Shown here: piece after piece, positions 33,931-45,485 of the stretch
Numbering within the stretch: the first letter of the stretch is position 1
Layout of the letters: each line of letters opens with the position of its first letter
Source of the DNA: Ligula intestinalis
Lineage: Eukaryota > Platyhelminthes > Cestoda > Diphyllobothriidea > Diphyllobothriidae
Reading direction: 5' to 3'
Assembly (NCBI GenBank): GCA_036362985.1
Contig: JAYGXS010000005.1
Coordinates: 6,260,775 to 6,324,774, forward strand
Length of the DNA: 64,000 nucleotides
Translations under genes and position numbers: made by a program
Notes under the pieces: model-generated
Databases searched by the model: none
Told to the model about the DNA's origin: nothing
What the model saw: the letters and a program-made list of their open reading frames with translations, nothing else

Positions 33931-34889
33931 CAGTAGATTCACTATCTCATGCAATCGTAGCCGGAATTCTGAAATGAGTTTTCGATTGGAACATACTAAT
34001 TGTGGATGGTGGCAATAAAGATGATCCTACAACCTTTTCTCTACATATTTTGGACACTTCAGGGTGTCGGCTTTTTAGCGAGCTTTTTTTTTGACCGCCA
34101 AAACAAAGCATGTTCTATAAAAAGTGACTACTTAAGAAGTATGACTTTTTGCATTTTTTGGAAAACATGCACGAAAAAATTATTTCTTGTAATTTTTCGG
34201 TAGAAAAGTGCAATTTCTCTAAATTTTATACCTATACAAATAGTATCTTTCGGTTTTAAAAAAAGTTTCTTAATTGCCGAATAATTTCGAAACCTATTGA
34301 CCGCTTCACTGGATTTCAAGGTTTACAAAATGCACACTGTGTACATCGTTTAAGGAAAATACGTTTTTGCCTGCAGCTTGAGGAAGATTTCACATAGTTC
34401 TCAGAAAATGTTGCAATAGATGTGGAGCATGCTTTTTACAGTAAAGGCAGCATTACCAAAGGGCGGATATGGTGTTTTCTGAATGAACACCTTAAAATTT
34501 AAAAAAAGCTCAGTATAAGAATTATTTTTAAAACCCAAAGATACAATTTCTTTAAAATTAAAATTTAAAGAAGGCAAAATTTGCTACAGAAGGAGTACAA
34601 GAAATAATATTTTCGTGCATATTTTCCAAAAAAATATATTTGGATCTATAAAGGCAGGCAAAATTAATGAAAAAAGGCATACTTCTTAAGTAGTCAATTT
34701 TTATAGCGCATACTTTGTCTTGGCGGTCAGAAAGAAGCTCTTTGTTAAGCCGGCATCCTAAAATGTGCAAAATATGTTGAGATTAGGTTGTTTGATCATC
34801 TCTATTACAACCACCCGCGATTAGTATGTTTTAATCAAAAACTCATTTCAGAATTCCAGCTGCCATTTCATGAGATAGTGAATCTACTG
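33931..34889. mobile_element. Palindromic MITE, nearly complete
   Basis: The left end CAGTAGATTCACTATCTCAT is mirrored by ATGAGATAGTGAATCTACTG at the right end. TA precedes the left end (33929-33930); the right flank reads GA, so the duplication has decayed. The arms pair over some 350 bp with many substitutions. The first seven bases equal those of 9683-10674, but the next part of the TIR differs, so this is a subfamily. Confidence 0.75.
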
Positions 34890-34954
34890 GAGTCTTCACG
34901 AGGTTCCCACTCGAATGAGCCACAAACCGCCCTTCCCCTCTTTAACGAAAACAC

Positions 34955-35215
34955 AACGTATCATTTGGGGAGCATGTCATGTGCATGGCACGCGTAGACG
35001 GAAGTTTCGGGGTTTGCCAGCCACTGCTACCGAGCCCGCCTCCGATCGCCTTGGCTCTCACTCTGCTACTGGATGGGGGGGGGAGAAGAGACGACAGTGC
35101 GGTAAGTGCAGTGCAACTCTACAAATTCACAAGCATGTGACCGTCCTCCCGTCCCGCTCCCATACTCTTGGCCGCATCGTCGCATTGGTCCACTGAGAAA
35201 CTTTTCTCGCTTATT
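34955..35215 (+). repeat. Family-F repeat fragment
   Basis: ATGGCACGCGTAGACGGAAG, GGTTTGCCAGCCACTGCTAC and CGATCGCCTTGGC mirror the right arm of 2830-3115. ACTCTACAAATT, GTGACCGTCC and ACTCTTGGCCGCATCGTCGC extend it as in 2200-2340. Non-coding. Confidence 0.55.
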
Positions 35216-35274
35216 CAAACCTCGTCGTTTTCCAGTTGAGAGTTGCAAGTTCATTTCTAAAGAATGAAATGTTC

Positions 35275-35430
35275 TTTTTATATGAAGAAAGTGGTTGGGT
35301 TAGGTATTCAGATTAAGAAAAGATTTAAATTTATTTTTCAAATTTATAGCTATTTTTTACGTCTCCGGAAATTGGGGATTATCGATAAAATTTTATTTTA
35401 GGTAAGAAACCCTTAGTACTTCTTATAATA
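35275..35430 (+). repeat. Dispersed repeat, copy 2 (partner 27285-27440)
   Basis: Same block order and orientation as 27285-27440. The family was not identified. Confidence 0.5.
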
Positions 35431-37330
35431 GCTAGCGAGGCGTGCGGTTGGTACGCATGGTCATGCCAGCCATCTGCGGCCTCCCTCATCACCGGTTTTT
35501 TGACTTTATATTGACAACCGGGTCCCAGTGTGGGAGTGGTAAGAGAGTGGATTAGATTCTCAGCGAGTCTGCTTTTGCTGAAGCTTATAGTGGACCTCTT
35601 CGAAATCGACGGTCAAACTGTTGCAGTGGCCTCTGCAAATTTTAGCTTTTTAGGTCCATACTTAAATGGCAATCATCGTATGCGGTTGAACAAGCGGTCA
35701 CAAAATTCTATGGAGGCCATAAATTCTGAGAGGGAGAAACAGATACGCTTAATTTTGAAAATATCAGTCGAAATATGTTCAGCAAATAACGTCCTCTTTT
35801 CAAAAAAAATAAATAAATAAAATAAGGGGCATAAACTCACGAAACCGGGATATCAAAAGTAATCCATAATCGTAAATAACTGCAATTTTCGACATCGTGG
35901 AAAATGTCTTAGGAAAATGTAGTCGAATATGCGCCAAATTGGACTGCTTTCGAAACAGCGCTAGCGTTGTGACCTTGTGCCCTCATGAACTTCTTGTACT
36001 TTAGACAAATAAAAAGGAATACAACTAGGTTTATAATGGGCGCGTAAGGTCAACGGACATGTACATAAGAAAATGTACATGCAAATAGAGGAAGAAAAAA
36101 TTGTGGCTCAAATTGAAATGCGAATCACCCTGCGTTTGCTTTGTTTAAATTTCTTCCAGCAAAACAATGCTTCAAAAACATACTTCATTGGCTATTTTGA
36201 TGACCTTTTAACAGATTTTTGTTTTAACCTTATCGCACAAAATCCGCAAAGTACGAAAATGACATTTTTTCTTCGTTTTTAGAAGAGTGTTTGCATACGG
36301 AAACTGCTTTTTGAGCGAGTATGTTCAAAAGCCAGTAAATTGATTTTTGTTGAGGTGGATGTATCCTGGCCAGAATCATTCATAATAGTACAGGTCCACT
36401 GAAAAGTTTTATGAAATCCATATAACTAAGGACTTTGTGCACTCACAGGTTTGAATTCTGTGGTTCCGCCATAAATTACATTTGTTGAAACAGCAGGTTT
36501 ACTGCTTTCCAGAATAGATATTTCAGTGACTTTGTTTCAAATCCCTATTTTTTGCTTTTAATGACATTTATTAGGGTTCTAAAAAATAACATCCAGTGTT
36601 TCTACACATACTTCTCTCCTATTAAGTACAACACAAAGTCATAGCATTAGTCCGGCCTCGAATTTATTATTTGCTTGTTCCACTTTAGCGCAGGTAGAGA
36701 GAGAGGGGTCATATACAATTTTGTTACAATACAGATAACAAATGTCCGCATACCTACATTCCAACAAACCCACATTGTCAGCGTTCTTTACTGCTAAGTC
36801 ATAAAACAGAAATTTTAATAAAATAATTTTAGCTTCACTTTAAAATGGGTCTGAATCATCTCTTTACATATGGAATTCAAATCCTCTTAAAATTGTTTTT
36901 CAGATACTTGAAAAATAAAATTGTCCATCGCCAGGCAGAATATGCGATCCTCAGCTATATAATAATTAGCTTGCAATTACTACAGCGTATGTTGTAAATT
37001 AATGGAAAGCATTCGCTTTAAGGGTCTGGCAACTAATCCTTCATTTGAGAAGAGCATGGCTTTAACTGAAGCAAACTCATTGTGGAAGTTAAATTTCAAA
37101 AAGTTGTGAGAGGTTCATGGGAAACATGGAGTAATCCCAATATGCAGATTACATTTTTGGATAAATATTCATACTATGAGTGGTCGAGAATATGCGAGGC
37201 CCAGGTAACTGAGAAGAAAGTGAGACGTTCTCTGGGACCAAAATGGCAAATTTCTGCAACAGTTTGGCGTCACGTGCATCACGAATGCGTCTGGCGTTGA
37301 AAGATATTGTATAATGTAGATCATTTGTCA
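35431..37330. other. No supported gene
   Basis: AT-rich sequence. Frames such as 35530-35820 and 36073-36282 lack domains, acceptor-donor context and relatives in the window. Confidence 0.4.
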
Positions 37331-37399
37331 GCCCTTCTCCGAGTAGTATTGAGCATTGGCTTGTTCCTCTTCAATTGCTGCTTTATACTTGCGCAAACG

Positions 37400-37935
37400 A
37401 AGTGGTGATATTTTTTGTTGTGACCACATGTTTCACCTCGATACGGCAACATTTTGCGGTTAAAACCACCCAGACCCCTGTTAGAAGCGAAGTACAACAA
37501 GACGGACTCGAAGCTCAAAATAGAGCATCTTATTGGACTCCTAAAACACTGTTTGGGCACCTTTTTTACCTTCAGTGGAACGGCGTATGAACAAGTAAAA
37601 GGTACATTAATGGGGTCGCCGTTATCTGGCCTGATCACCGAACCAGTACTGCAACGACTGAAGGCACTGACTTTCGAATATTATCGACCAGGATTGTGGG
37701 TTCGGTATATTGATGACACGTTTGGCAACATTCGTCGAGACAAGATTGGGTATTTCACAGAGAATCTGAGCTCGATCCTCCCCGACATCCAGTTCACGAT
37801 AGAGGAAGAAAAAGATAGCCAGTTGCCGTTCCTCGACGTACGAGTATGCAGAAAAGACGGTGGGTAACTGAAAACAACAGTTTACAAGAAGGCGACAACT
37901 ACCTCTCGCATCCTGAGTTACTTTAGCAACCATCC
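37400..37935 (+). pseudogene. PLE reverse transcriptase, palm intact (family A)
   Basis: The open frame 37454-37867 reads YNKTDSKLKIEHLIGLLKHC, YEQVKGTLMGSPLSGLI, LWVRYIDDTFGNIRRD and QLPFLDVRVCRKDGG. The catalytic YIDD is at 37706-37717. These are the RT A-to-D palm motifs with the PLE-type MGSP(L/I)SG box. A stop follows DGG (one substitution) and the thumb continues in frame to the endonuclease linker. The 5' fingers are missing or scrambled before 37440. This is the best preserved RT palm in the window. Confidence 0.85.
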
Positions 37936-38700
37936 CGTCTTGCACAAACGTAGCTGCCTGCGAACGCTATTTCGCCGTGTAGAAACCCACTGCAGCGAAC
38001 CAGCCGACAGGAAGGCCCAGTATCTGCGGGAACTTTTCACAATGAATGGCTATCCTGGCGCATTCGTCGAAAAATGCAGACGAGGAGCCAAACGTAGAAA
38101 ACCAATGGGACAACCAGAACCGACACGCTGCCGAGCAATACCCTGTATTGCTGGTGTTTCTGAGGAATTCGCTGGACTGGTCAGCGAAGTTGGGATTGGC
38201 GTTGCTCACAGACTGGAAGCAACAATCCGCACGCACTTATGCAGCTCAAGGATCCGGTAGCCGTCAACCAAAAGTCCCGTGTCATTTACCGTATTGATTG
38301 TCTTTGTGGTCAAGCCAATTATGATGGTGAAACTGGCAAACGGGTTCTCACGAGAATGCACTAGCATGACCTCGCCGTACAACGGAACGACAAGCTTTCC
38401 CTGGTGGCCACCCACGCATCCACGCCGGGGCACAGCTTCGACTTCGAACGCGTGGAAGTACAGGGCCGGTCAGACGACCGAACTTCACGCCCGCTGCAGG
38501 AAACATGGCATTCAAACGCGGGCTCAGTTAACAGACAAAGCGAGCTTCCAGATGCCTACCTCGCTTTGCGCGAGCAGCTCGAGAGCAGAGGCCAAGGGCA
38601 GAGGTCAATTCTGGCAAAACCGACTGTTTGCTGTACGTTTTTTAATTTTCTTGACAATGAGCTGGTGGGAGAGTTCTAAACTTCGGACGAATACACTCCT
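37936..38700 (+). pseudogene. PLE linker and GIY-YIG endonuclease (family A)
   Basis: LHKRSCLRTLFRRVETHCSE and QYLRELFTMNGYPGAFVEKC (thumb and linker) are followed by EEFAGLVSEVGIGVAHRLEA. After shifts comes RIDCLCGQANYDGETGKRVL, the GIY-YIG core with YDG for YIG. Then 38404-38679 has ATHASTPGHSFDFERVEV, SRPLQETW and SVNRQSELPDAYLALREQL. It is continuous with the RT upstream and with the pseudo-LTR end at 38890-39065. Several frameshifts make it non-functional. Confidence 0.75.
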
Positions 38701-38889
38701 GGTCCCAGAAAACGTCTAACCTTCTTCCACAGAATCGCGTCTGGGTACACTTTGAAGGCGCCAAAACCAGAGAGCCAGAAGGCAGAGCAATCATCACGCC
38801 CGAGCTCACCGCCCGTGATGAAAGGTCAACAGGTCAGAGCTCGCGTGCCGTCCAACAAAATATTCACGCACAAGAAGGCAATTAACGTT

Positions 38890-39065
38890 AATTGTCGCTG
38901 CTTGTTTGCAGTAATGACTGCATCCTATAAATACTGCAAACTTCTGTGCATGCATTTCCCGTTTCTCCTACTGTTTCCTACTCATGTCTCTGATGATGAA
39001 TCTGCGACAAGTGTTGAAACGTCAGACGAATAAACGAATTGTCCCAGTCATCGAGTATTCCTCTT
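38890..39065 (+). repeat. Family-A PLE pseudo-LTR end, hammerhead-like
   Basis: CCTATAAATACTGCAAACTT is followed by CTGATGA at 38990-38996, a 19-nt stem II region without good pairing, GAAACGTCAG at 39016-39025, then GACGAATAAA and CCCAGTCATCGAGTATTCC with short TTC units. The core bases are intact. An upstream GACGTC partner strand is not seen within 60 bases. Confidence 0.55.
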
Positions 39066-39234
39066 CTTCTCACTTGTTGATGACGATTCACCGACCACTC
39101 TGCTGTGGGTTTTAGTTCTGCCCTTTCTCACTCCCACTACAGCTGCCGTCAAAGGCAGAACAGGACAAGTGAGCTCTGCTAGTGGCCGGCAAACCTTCAT
39201 AAACGATTGTCCATATATCCTAATGTAAACTGGC

Positions 39235-39345
39235 AAGGCAACGAGCTCGTGGCTCAAGAGTAAGGCCGTTAGATTCTGATCAAAAAGGTGCCGAGTTCGA
39301 GTTTCGGGCTTGGAGTCGGTTATGATTAGCTGACGACGGCTAATA
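39235..39345 (+). repeat. tRNA-derived SINE head
   Basis: A-box-like GTGGCTCAAGAGTAAGGC and B-box-like GAGTTCGAGTTTC are spaced 40-45 bases, as in a tRNA. The body differs from the SINEs at 29.4 and 9.3 kb, so it may be a second SINE family shared with 50590-50695. Confidence 0.5.
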
Positions 39346-41390
39346 AGTCAGAAATGGTCATTTTGGTCTCCCTTTTCTTTAACATCAATGCCATCTGCTT
39401 TTTCGTAATTTCTCTAACTGTTTTCCTCCTTGGGTAGCGTTGAGTTCGTTGGGAGGGGAAAATTGAGAGGAGTACCCAAACACTCGCGCTCGCGGCTCAA
39501 TGCCGGAGCCGACACCGACTCGTCGCGTTCACAGCAAGCAAGTTGAATGAGCGCAGTAAGTCATGAAACTGGTAAGAGAACGCTTTACCTAATTTCAGTT
39601 AATCTCAAACGTTGTGCAGTTTACTAAGAAGTTTACCGAGTTCTAGAAAAGATTATCTTTTGCGGCAAAATATATCTTTCAAAAATGTAAACAAGAAATC
39701 ATTGCAAGGTTGAGTAGAAACCAAATTAATTTTATTTACCGTATATTTAGTATGTTAAAAGCTGGCCTAGACTAGATCTGTTTGTTATAAAGTGGTCTCC
39801 AAATTCTAGACGGAAATAAATTACGTAAGCAGCAGTAGGGATTGTCAATATAGAACCCTGGTCCACTTAACATTCCTATTCGGCGTCACACGATCTTATT
39901 GAGGTAATTACGTTTTGTAGAACAAAAATTGCACTAAACTTCTTACCATTCTATCAAAAGCTACACAGTTATTACAGAAATTATTTCTTTTGCTGTCCGG
40001 AAAAACAGCCACTGTAGGATATTCGAAACAGAAAGCCCCGCGATCGCTGAAGCAGTAATAATATTCGTCTGATATTTTGGCTTCCACTTGAATCAATCCT
40101 CTAAAATATTTGTAGTTAAAAATGATATATCACAAGGCAATTATGATGAATACCCCAGAAGATTTTTCTGTAACAGTTATCTTTAGGGTCCACTTCAGCA
40201 TATTATTCACATAACTGTATACTTACTTCGTAGTAACAGGTAGGATTTGCTTTACTAATTTGGCACCGGTTGTTTTCAAAGTACGACAAAATCCTCTTCG
40301 TTTAGTTTACTTTAGTTTCCCCTTTTAGTGACATACCGTCGCTTTTTGACTTAGAAGCTTTTGCAACTTAAGTAATGGGAAAAGCCAACTTAGACATTAA
40401 TTTGGTATAGAGTTTGCATAGAGTTTATAAAGAATTTATATGGTGTCCATACAACCTTAATATAGAGAGTATAATGAGTTGCTTTACAGGTTGCGCCAAA
40501 AATGTGTATATATTTAAAATAATCGATGACTTGGTGTGCATTATAATTGTATTATTTCAAAAAGAAAGAAAATGTTTGCAAGTATCATTTTATCGATTTT
40601 GCAACGCAGTTTGACTATTGTAACAGTGACTGAATTAAAAGAAGCCATTAAAAATGAATGTACCCGAATACTAAGGGAACTGTTTCATGGCCTGTGTGAT
40701 TCCACTGCTTTGTGTTGTCGGCAGTGTCATGATCAAAATGGACCTCGGTTTGAGAACATTCATCGAAATAAAAACAATCAGAGGATAATTTTAAATATTT
40801 TTAAAACTTTAAAATAATAAAATTATGATAAACACCAATTTTACAATTATGTAAAATGTGTATACTTTTTTATGGAATGCTCTGTATAGTTAACGATTGC
40901 ATCCACTAGGGTGTTCTTGGGCCTTCTTGTTTCTTATTAGTCGTATTGCGCTCCAAATTATCACACGCAACCTATTGGTTATATCTATTGTTTTCTACTT
41001 TACATATTCTAATTTTTAATCATTTGTTTCTTTCCCCTGATATGATTTACCCATTCAAACTCTATTACCACCGGTATCGTATTACAAAACGATGGGGCTT
41101 ACGCATACTGCAATGGACCCTTAATGTAACTTTACCAATTTTTCTAAACTCCGATGGCAAACCTGCAAAAATGGAAGGACAAATGACGCTAGCTCTCACG
41201 TAACGGCTCATTCAACAGGATGCGGCCTCATCTTCAGTTTCAATGAGGCCAACATTTTTGAAGGGGGTGACAACAATATGATGCCCGAATATCTTAGATT
41301 GTGTTTTACTGGTTTACAGTCGACTATCAGAGGCAATGACCTCCATCAACCACTGCCTCATCTACAAATTTTACCAATTACTGCTATCTA
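39346..41390. other. No supported gene
   Basis: AT-rich sequence apart from a short GC-rich patch at about 39470-39550. The frames at 40414-40817 show no domain. Confidence 0.4.
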
Positions 41391-41394
41391 CCCG

Positions 41395-41955
41395 TTGGCA
41401 GCCTGTGTATGGTACGCAGTGGTTAACAGAGTTTGACATATATATGCACATCTGTGCCTACAGACTTTAAGTATGCATGAGCATCAGCCTGTAATAAACC
41501 GCAAAAATAAGCTGGCTACGGTCTATGACCAAATAAAGCAGAAGAATCACACTTTCGCCTTTGAAAGGGTAGTAGGCCAAGCCTATGAAAAGATGGCCAG
41601 GTTGCTACTAGAAAGTTGGTCTTCGACTGGCACACTTAACAGAGCCATAGACCTTCATCCGGCCAAACAAGCGCCCCGCAAAAGGCTAGCATCCACTCAC
41701 AAGGAAGCAATAGGTTTTGCGAAGGAAAATACACAGGACCGACAACTGGCACCCACAAGAGAAGAAGGTGGCAACGATCAGGAGTCACACGAACGAAGTG
41801 GCACATTTTCTGATGGAGGCGCCCACGAGAGTGAGAACAATTCGAATGACTACCGGCAATTGATCGGTGCAATCGATCAACGCGCGCGCATCAGGCATGG
41901 CTATAACATGAGGGCAGCGGTAGGACATAGCCATTTGACGTCGGCAGAAGAGTAG
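41395..41955 (+). pseudogene. PLE endonuclease C-terminus, open for 160 codons
   Basis: 41473-41955 reads HEHQPVINRKNKLATVYDQI, HTFAFERVV, ARLLLESWSSTGTLNRAIDL and then an acidic, Glu/Ser/Asn-rich C-terminal tail. The first third is the C-terminal half of a PLE GIY-YIG domain; the tail of about 80 residues is not conserved in the other copies here. The N-terminal GIY and YIG motifs are lost. The stop codon lies inside the hammerhead-like pseudo-LTR end (41937-42001). Confidence 0.65.
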
Positions 41956-42001
41956 ACAGCTCGCTCTGATGATGAAACTGAGAATGATTTTGAAACGTCA
42001 G
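41937..42001 (+). ncRNA. Hammerhead-like motif, type I layout
   Basis: GACGTC (41937-41942) pairs with ACGTC after the core (41995-41999), giving a 5-bp stem III with GUC at the cleavage step. Between them lie a stem I loop whose base can pair GGC/GCT, CTGATGA (41966-41972), a stem II region without good pairing and GAAA (41992-41995). The core and stem III are complete, stem II is eroded. It overlaps the last codons of the PLE reading frame. Confidence 0.5.
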
Positions 42002-42164
42002 CATCAATATAACTTGGTCCCGGGAATTTCCCCATCTTCTTTCCCCTGATGAAAGCACTATGCTGATGTAAACGGCGAACAGAAATTAGTTTTTAAGAAA
42101 TGAAAAAAACTGAATTAACGCAGAGGCGGACAATATCCTCAGTAAGGGGTATGCAGCATCAGCA

Positions 42165-42440
42165 CGGCGTATGTGTATGAATTACCCGTTTCTACTATTT
42201 TATCTGATACTGAATCTGGGAGGGATTTCTCGAAAAATCAGGCAAATGAATGTATTGTCCAAAGGCTTAACCCCTTTTCCTAGTTCGATAAAATCACACC
42301 TTGAGAGAGCCTTCTCCAGCTGCACCATCGACCCTTTCAGAAAATATGGCCCACTACATTCCTATATAAACTTGCAGTTTGTTGTAAATGTAGCAAAGGC
42401 CGAGAGATCACCGTCTACTTACACCTTGTGCGAGTCTATA
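42165..42440 (+). repeat. PLE-associated repeat, partner of 47725-47893
   Basis: A degenerate core (CTGATACTGAATCTGG, then CGAAAAATCAGGC) at 42206-42245 is followed by AAATCACACCTTGAG, CTGCACCATCGACCCTTTCAG and ACCTTGTGCGAGTC. The downstream part recurs at 47725-47893. The order suggests a pseudo-LTR end joined to a flanking or internal segment of the same family. Confidence 0.5.
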
Positions 42441-42969
42441 TCTCTCTACTTACATACTGGGACTCGCGTTTTGGCAACGTAGAGCGAATATTATCATCTT
42501 TTTGGCAACTGCATACCGCCTTCGTCTTCTCAACTATTTCCTGAAACTCCTTGCTTCTATCCGGATGCTTGTACGTATTCACAGGCCTTATTCTTCGCGG
42601 TTGCTACCACATTTTCGACCTTCTCATCTGCCAAACGTTGTCTTATCGCGCGTCCAGCGCTGACTCATCCTCTTACCTCTGCGGGCTCTTGCACTTTTGC
42701 GCCCCGTTCTCACCGCGCGTACACCGGAGTTAATCGATTCCTCGCGAACTCTGATGCCAATACCTGCACACTTTCCTGATTGGCTGATGACTAGACGGCC
42801 TCGCTACACCAGTGGACATAGGCACTTTTACACCTACGCAGTTGGACTTGTCGACAATTATTACGGTTGCGCTCTTTCCTTCAATATTATACATTTTAAC
42901 ACTTTTGCGTGTTATATCCTTATTATTTTAGAATAATACTTGCTAGAAGCTTCGTTAGTCAATCCGGCC
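42441..42969. other. No supported gene
   Basis: Pyrimidine-rich sequence with short frames (42551-42936) that match nothing recognised. Confidence 0.35.
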
Positions 42970-43479
42970 GTTGAAATACGACAGGCCTTATTCTTGCAAA
43001 GAGTATGTTGGGGCGCTAGGTTATGGGTTGTGCCTAGAGCGCTACAATAAGAAGCGACGAACGATTGAGTCATCATCAGGCGAATACAATATTATAAGGG
43101 TGAGTAGAGCTAACCAAAGTTTAAGCAAACAACAAGTAGTAGTTAGGGCAAAACAGGGGGAGAGGTTTTAAAGGATCAGGAGGGTGAGATTCTAGTCATG
43201 AGTGGGGACCAGGGAGGGGAAAGGGGCCTGACAATTAAAAACAGGCGAAAACAGCAAAATTAATTGTTATCAACAAATTTCGAGACAGCTCATCAGCTGC
43301 TTCTTGTCGTTGCATAAGAATGTTAACGAAGACACATACAGGAGTGGTAAATCTCACAGAATTACTGGTAACAGCGAGGAACCTGAGTCAGTTTAAAAAT
43401 TAATCGATAAAGGACGGGAACGTTAAGTCAACATATGGGGAGTAGTGGATGGGAGAAGTTAACGAAAAACACGTGGGAA
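42970..43479 (-). repeat. Family-C PLE pseudo-LTR region
   Basis: On the minus strand 43060-43085 carries CGCCTGATGATGACTCAATCG and 43268-43300 carries GCAGCTGATGAGCTGTCTCG then AAATTTGTTGATA. The first resembles 45390-45420 and 46820-46850 in plus orientation. The second is exactly mirrored at 44054-44086. It lies 3' of the GIY-YIG remnant at 43480-44000. Confidence 0.5.
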
Positions 43480-44000
43480 ATTAGATTAAATGGACAATCA
43501 CGAGGGCAGTTGGAGGTTGACGACATGATCAAGCTGCTTGCATAGGTCAGGTTTCTCCCACCGTATGTATGCAGCTTCTAAATAGCGCAGGATTCGGTTT
43601 GTTCGGGCCCGCACAAGTACCTGAAACGCTGTTTTAACGTCGACAGAATGACCGCTGTCTAATAGATGCTTGGTAATGGAGGACCTTGGTATTCTGTCTT
43701 TTTGCTTCAAAAGCCAATTAGGCAAGTGCTCAGCGGCCCAGGCTGCGAGTTACCTTTGCGTGCGCCCAATGTATTTGCATCCGCAAATACATGTGAGTTC
43801 GTAAACGCAATTGGAAATGGCGTGCAATGGCAGAGCATCCTTTGGCCGTTTTAATGGAATACTTTTGGTAGAACTTAAGAAGACTAATTTTGCTGCGTTG
43901 TAGGTCCTTTCTATCGTACAGTGTAATCGTCGCTTGATTGTGTTGGAAATGTCGTCACCTTTGAGTGGTAAGGATATCATGACGGGCTTTTTTGGAACTG
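43480..44000 (-). pseudogene. PLE GIY-YIG endonuclease (family C)
   Basis: Minus strand: VMISLPLKGDDISNTIKRRL, CTIERTYNAAKLVF, then CVYELTCICGCKYIGRTQR with intact YIG, and after a frameshift EHLPNWLLKQKDRIPRSSIT and KHLLDSGHSVDVKTAFQVL. The two frames 43980-43750 and 43725-43498 join through one shift. Both catalytic half-motifs (the aromatic of CVYE and YIG plus R) are visible. It has no RT. An inverted pseudo-LTR fragment starts at 44045. Confidence 0.75.
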
Positions 44001-44044
44001 ACTGTTTCAGAAATTTTGGCCGTAGGGGATTGCTGTACTTTTGA

Positions 44045-44125
44045 ATAAAGCGTGCAGCTGATGAGCTGTCTCGAAATTTGTTGATATCAATGAATTCTGC
44101 TGCTTTTGCCTGTTTTCAATTTGTA
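44045..44125 (+). repeat. Inverted family-C pseudo-LTR fragment, hammerhead-like
   Basis: 44054-44086 is the perfect 33-base inverse of 43268-43300. The plus strand has GCAG, CTGATGA, GCTGTCTC, GAAA, a nearly loopless pairing around TTGATATCAA, then TTCTGC, which can close stem I with GCAG. Stem II has only one good pair, so this is a hammerhead-like core of doubtful activity. Confidence 0.5.
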
Positions 44126-44129
44126 CCGG

Positions 44130-44870
44130 GGAAAAACACCTTCAAATTTCTCAAACGGTCTGACAATTGGTTCATGTCGTATGTCATCTTCGTCTTGGGT
44201 TTTGTTGGGAGGCGGGAGGACGCAAGGTGTCAGCGTCTCGTGAAGGCATCGGTGGGTGGCCTGGTGCTGCTTGCTATCACTGCCTCGTCCCCATTTCGTG
44301 GCATGGTATGAAGTATGTAGATTTATTTTGAGTCGTCCTATGGTCACGGAGGCCTTAGGGCCACTACAAACACCTTCTGCGCAAATAAGGTTGGATTATT
44401 TAGGCGTATGGCGACTGCCTCTGTCGTCGTAAGTATCAGCTGACGCAGGCACGTAAAATGTCTCGTCGGCACTTAATGCATGACTCGAAACGCTCGGTTT
44501 ACGTCTACCCATTGACCCTTGTCTACCAAGTGAGCCTACATCGCGCATGATATAGATTTTACCTCGCCTGTGTTTAGCTAAGCTGGATGGTGTTCTCGCA
44601 TGCACTTGGATATTCGTCTAGTTCAACCGATCCAATCTGCCCCACAGGAGTATATAAAGTCACACACACACAAAGAAGAAGCCTGGAACGGGAATATATT
44701 CCTGCCTTCAAGACGAAGAAGTGGAGTGCTTGAAAATAATAATGTTAACTTAGCTGCTGGATAAGTATGCGGGATTGCAGCGTTCAAGCGAAGCTGCAGA
44801 AGTTCGCTTCCTGGATCCCCTTGTAATGTCAATCCAAGAAATACCGTTTTCTTCTCAGCCATTAGCAATT
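44130..44870 (-). pseudogene. PLE GIY-YIG endonuclease and 3' UTR
   Basis: Minus strand: AAKLTLLFSSTPLLRLEGRN, then SLCVCDFIYSCGADWIG (WIG for YIG), stop, TRRISKCMREHHPA, stop, then AHLVDKGQWVDVNRAFRVMH and LTTTEAVAIRLNNPTLFAQK. 44347-44130 downstream of it matches 46543-46700 on the opposite strand, so it is 3' UTR. The copy is truncated at 44130 by the neighbouring family-C remnant. Confidence 0.65.
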
Positions 44871-45384
44871 CCGATTTTCTGCTATTTAATCGCCTGAGAA
44901 ATTAATATCTGCTTGCGGTATATATCAGTATATTTAAGGTCTATAGGCGTAGACCTAAATTGTAGGAGATTAAAAAGCTGAACTTTCAAAACCGGTATAT
45001 CAACCAGAAAGCAGATAGGGAAAACTGGGGGACCCATTGATGAACCGGAGCCCTCGCAGCTGTATGAAGCAGGAACAGAATACCGGCAAAACACGATTCT
45101 GTGTCTTTTATCAAGTACCTAGGTTGTTATTATGGTAAGTTACAGCTTCAGATTTTGGTTAACATTCCTCACTAAATGTATTAATTAACTTCTCGAGAAA
45201 GCCATTTTTAATATATGCAAATTCATTCTCCATTGTCTCTAGAGGACATATTCTCCTAGCTCGGTTAGTGAGGTTATGAACAAGGTCTCGTTTCTGACTT
45301 TGTGGAACAAAACTGCAAAAAAATTGTGTATTTCTTTGTCCGGGTTTTCTTGCAAAACATACTTCTACGCTCCTCTTATGTTAT
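44871..45384. other. No supported gene
   Basis: No domain or repeat was recognised. Confidence 0.35.
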
Positions 45385-45485
45385 CGTATTCGCCTGATGA
45401 TGAATAATCGAAATCGTCCGTTCGACTAACTTGACTTCATGAATGCTTACATGGGTATCCGCACTGAACTGAACTCTGAATACAT
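45385..45485 (+). repeat. Family-C pseudo-LTR end, hammerhead-like
   Basis: TATTCGCCTGATGATGAATA, ATCGAAATCGTCCGTTCG, then CTAACTTGACTTCATGAATG. It aligns with 46815-46900. The core pattern CTGATGA...GAAA is kept; the stems are degenerate. Confidence 0.5.
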
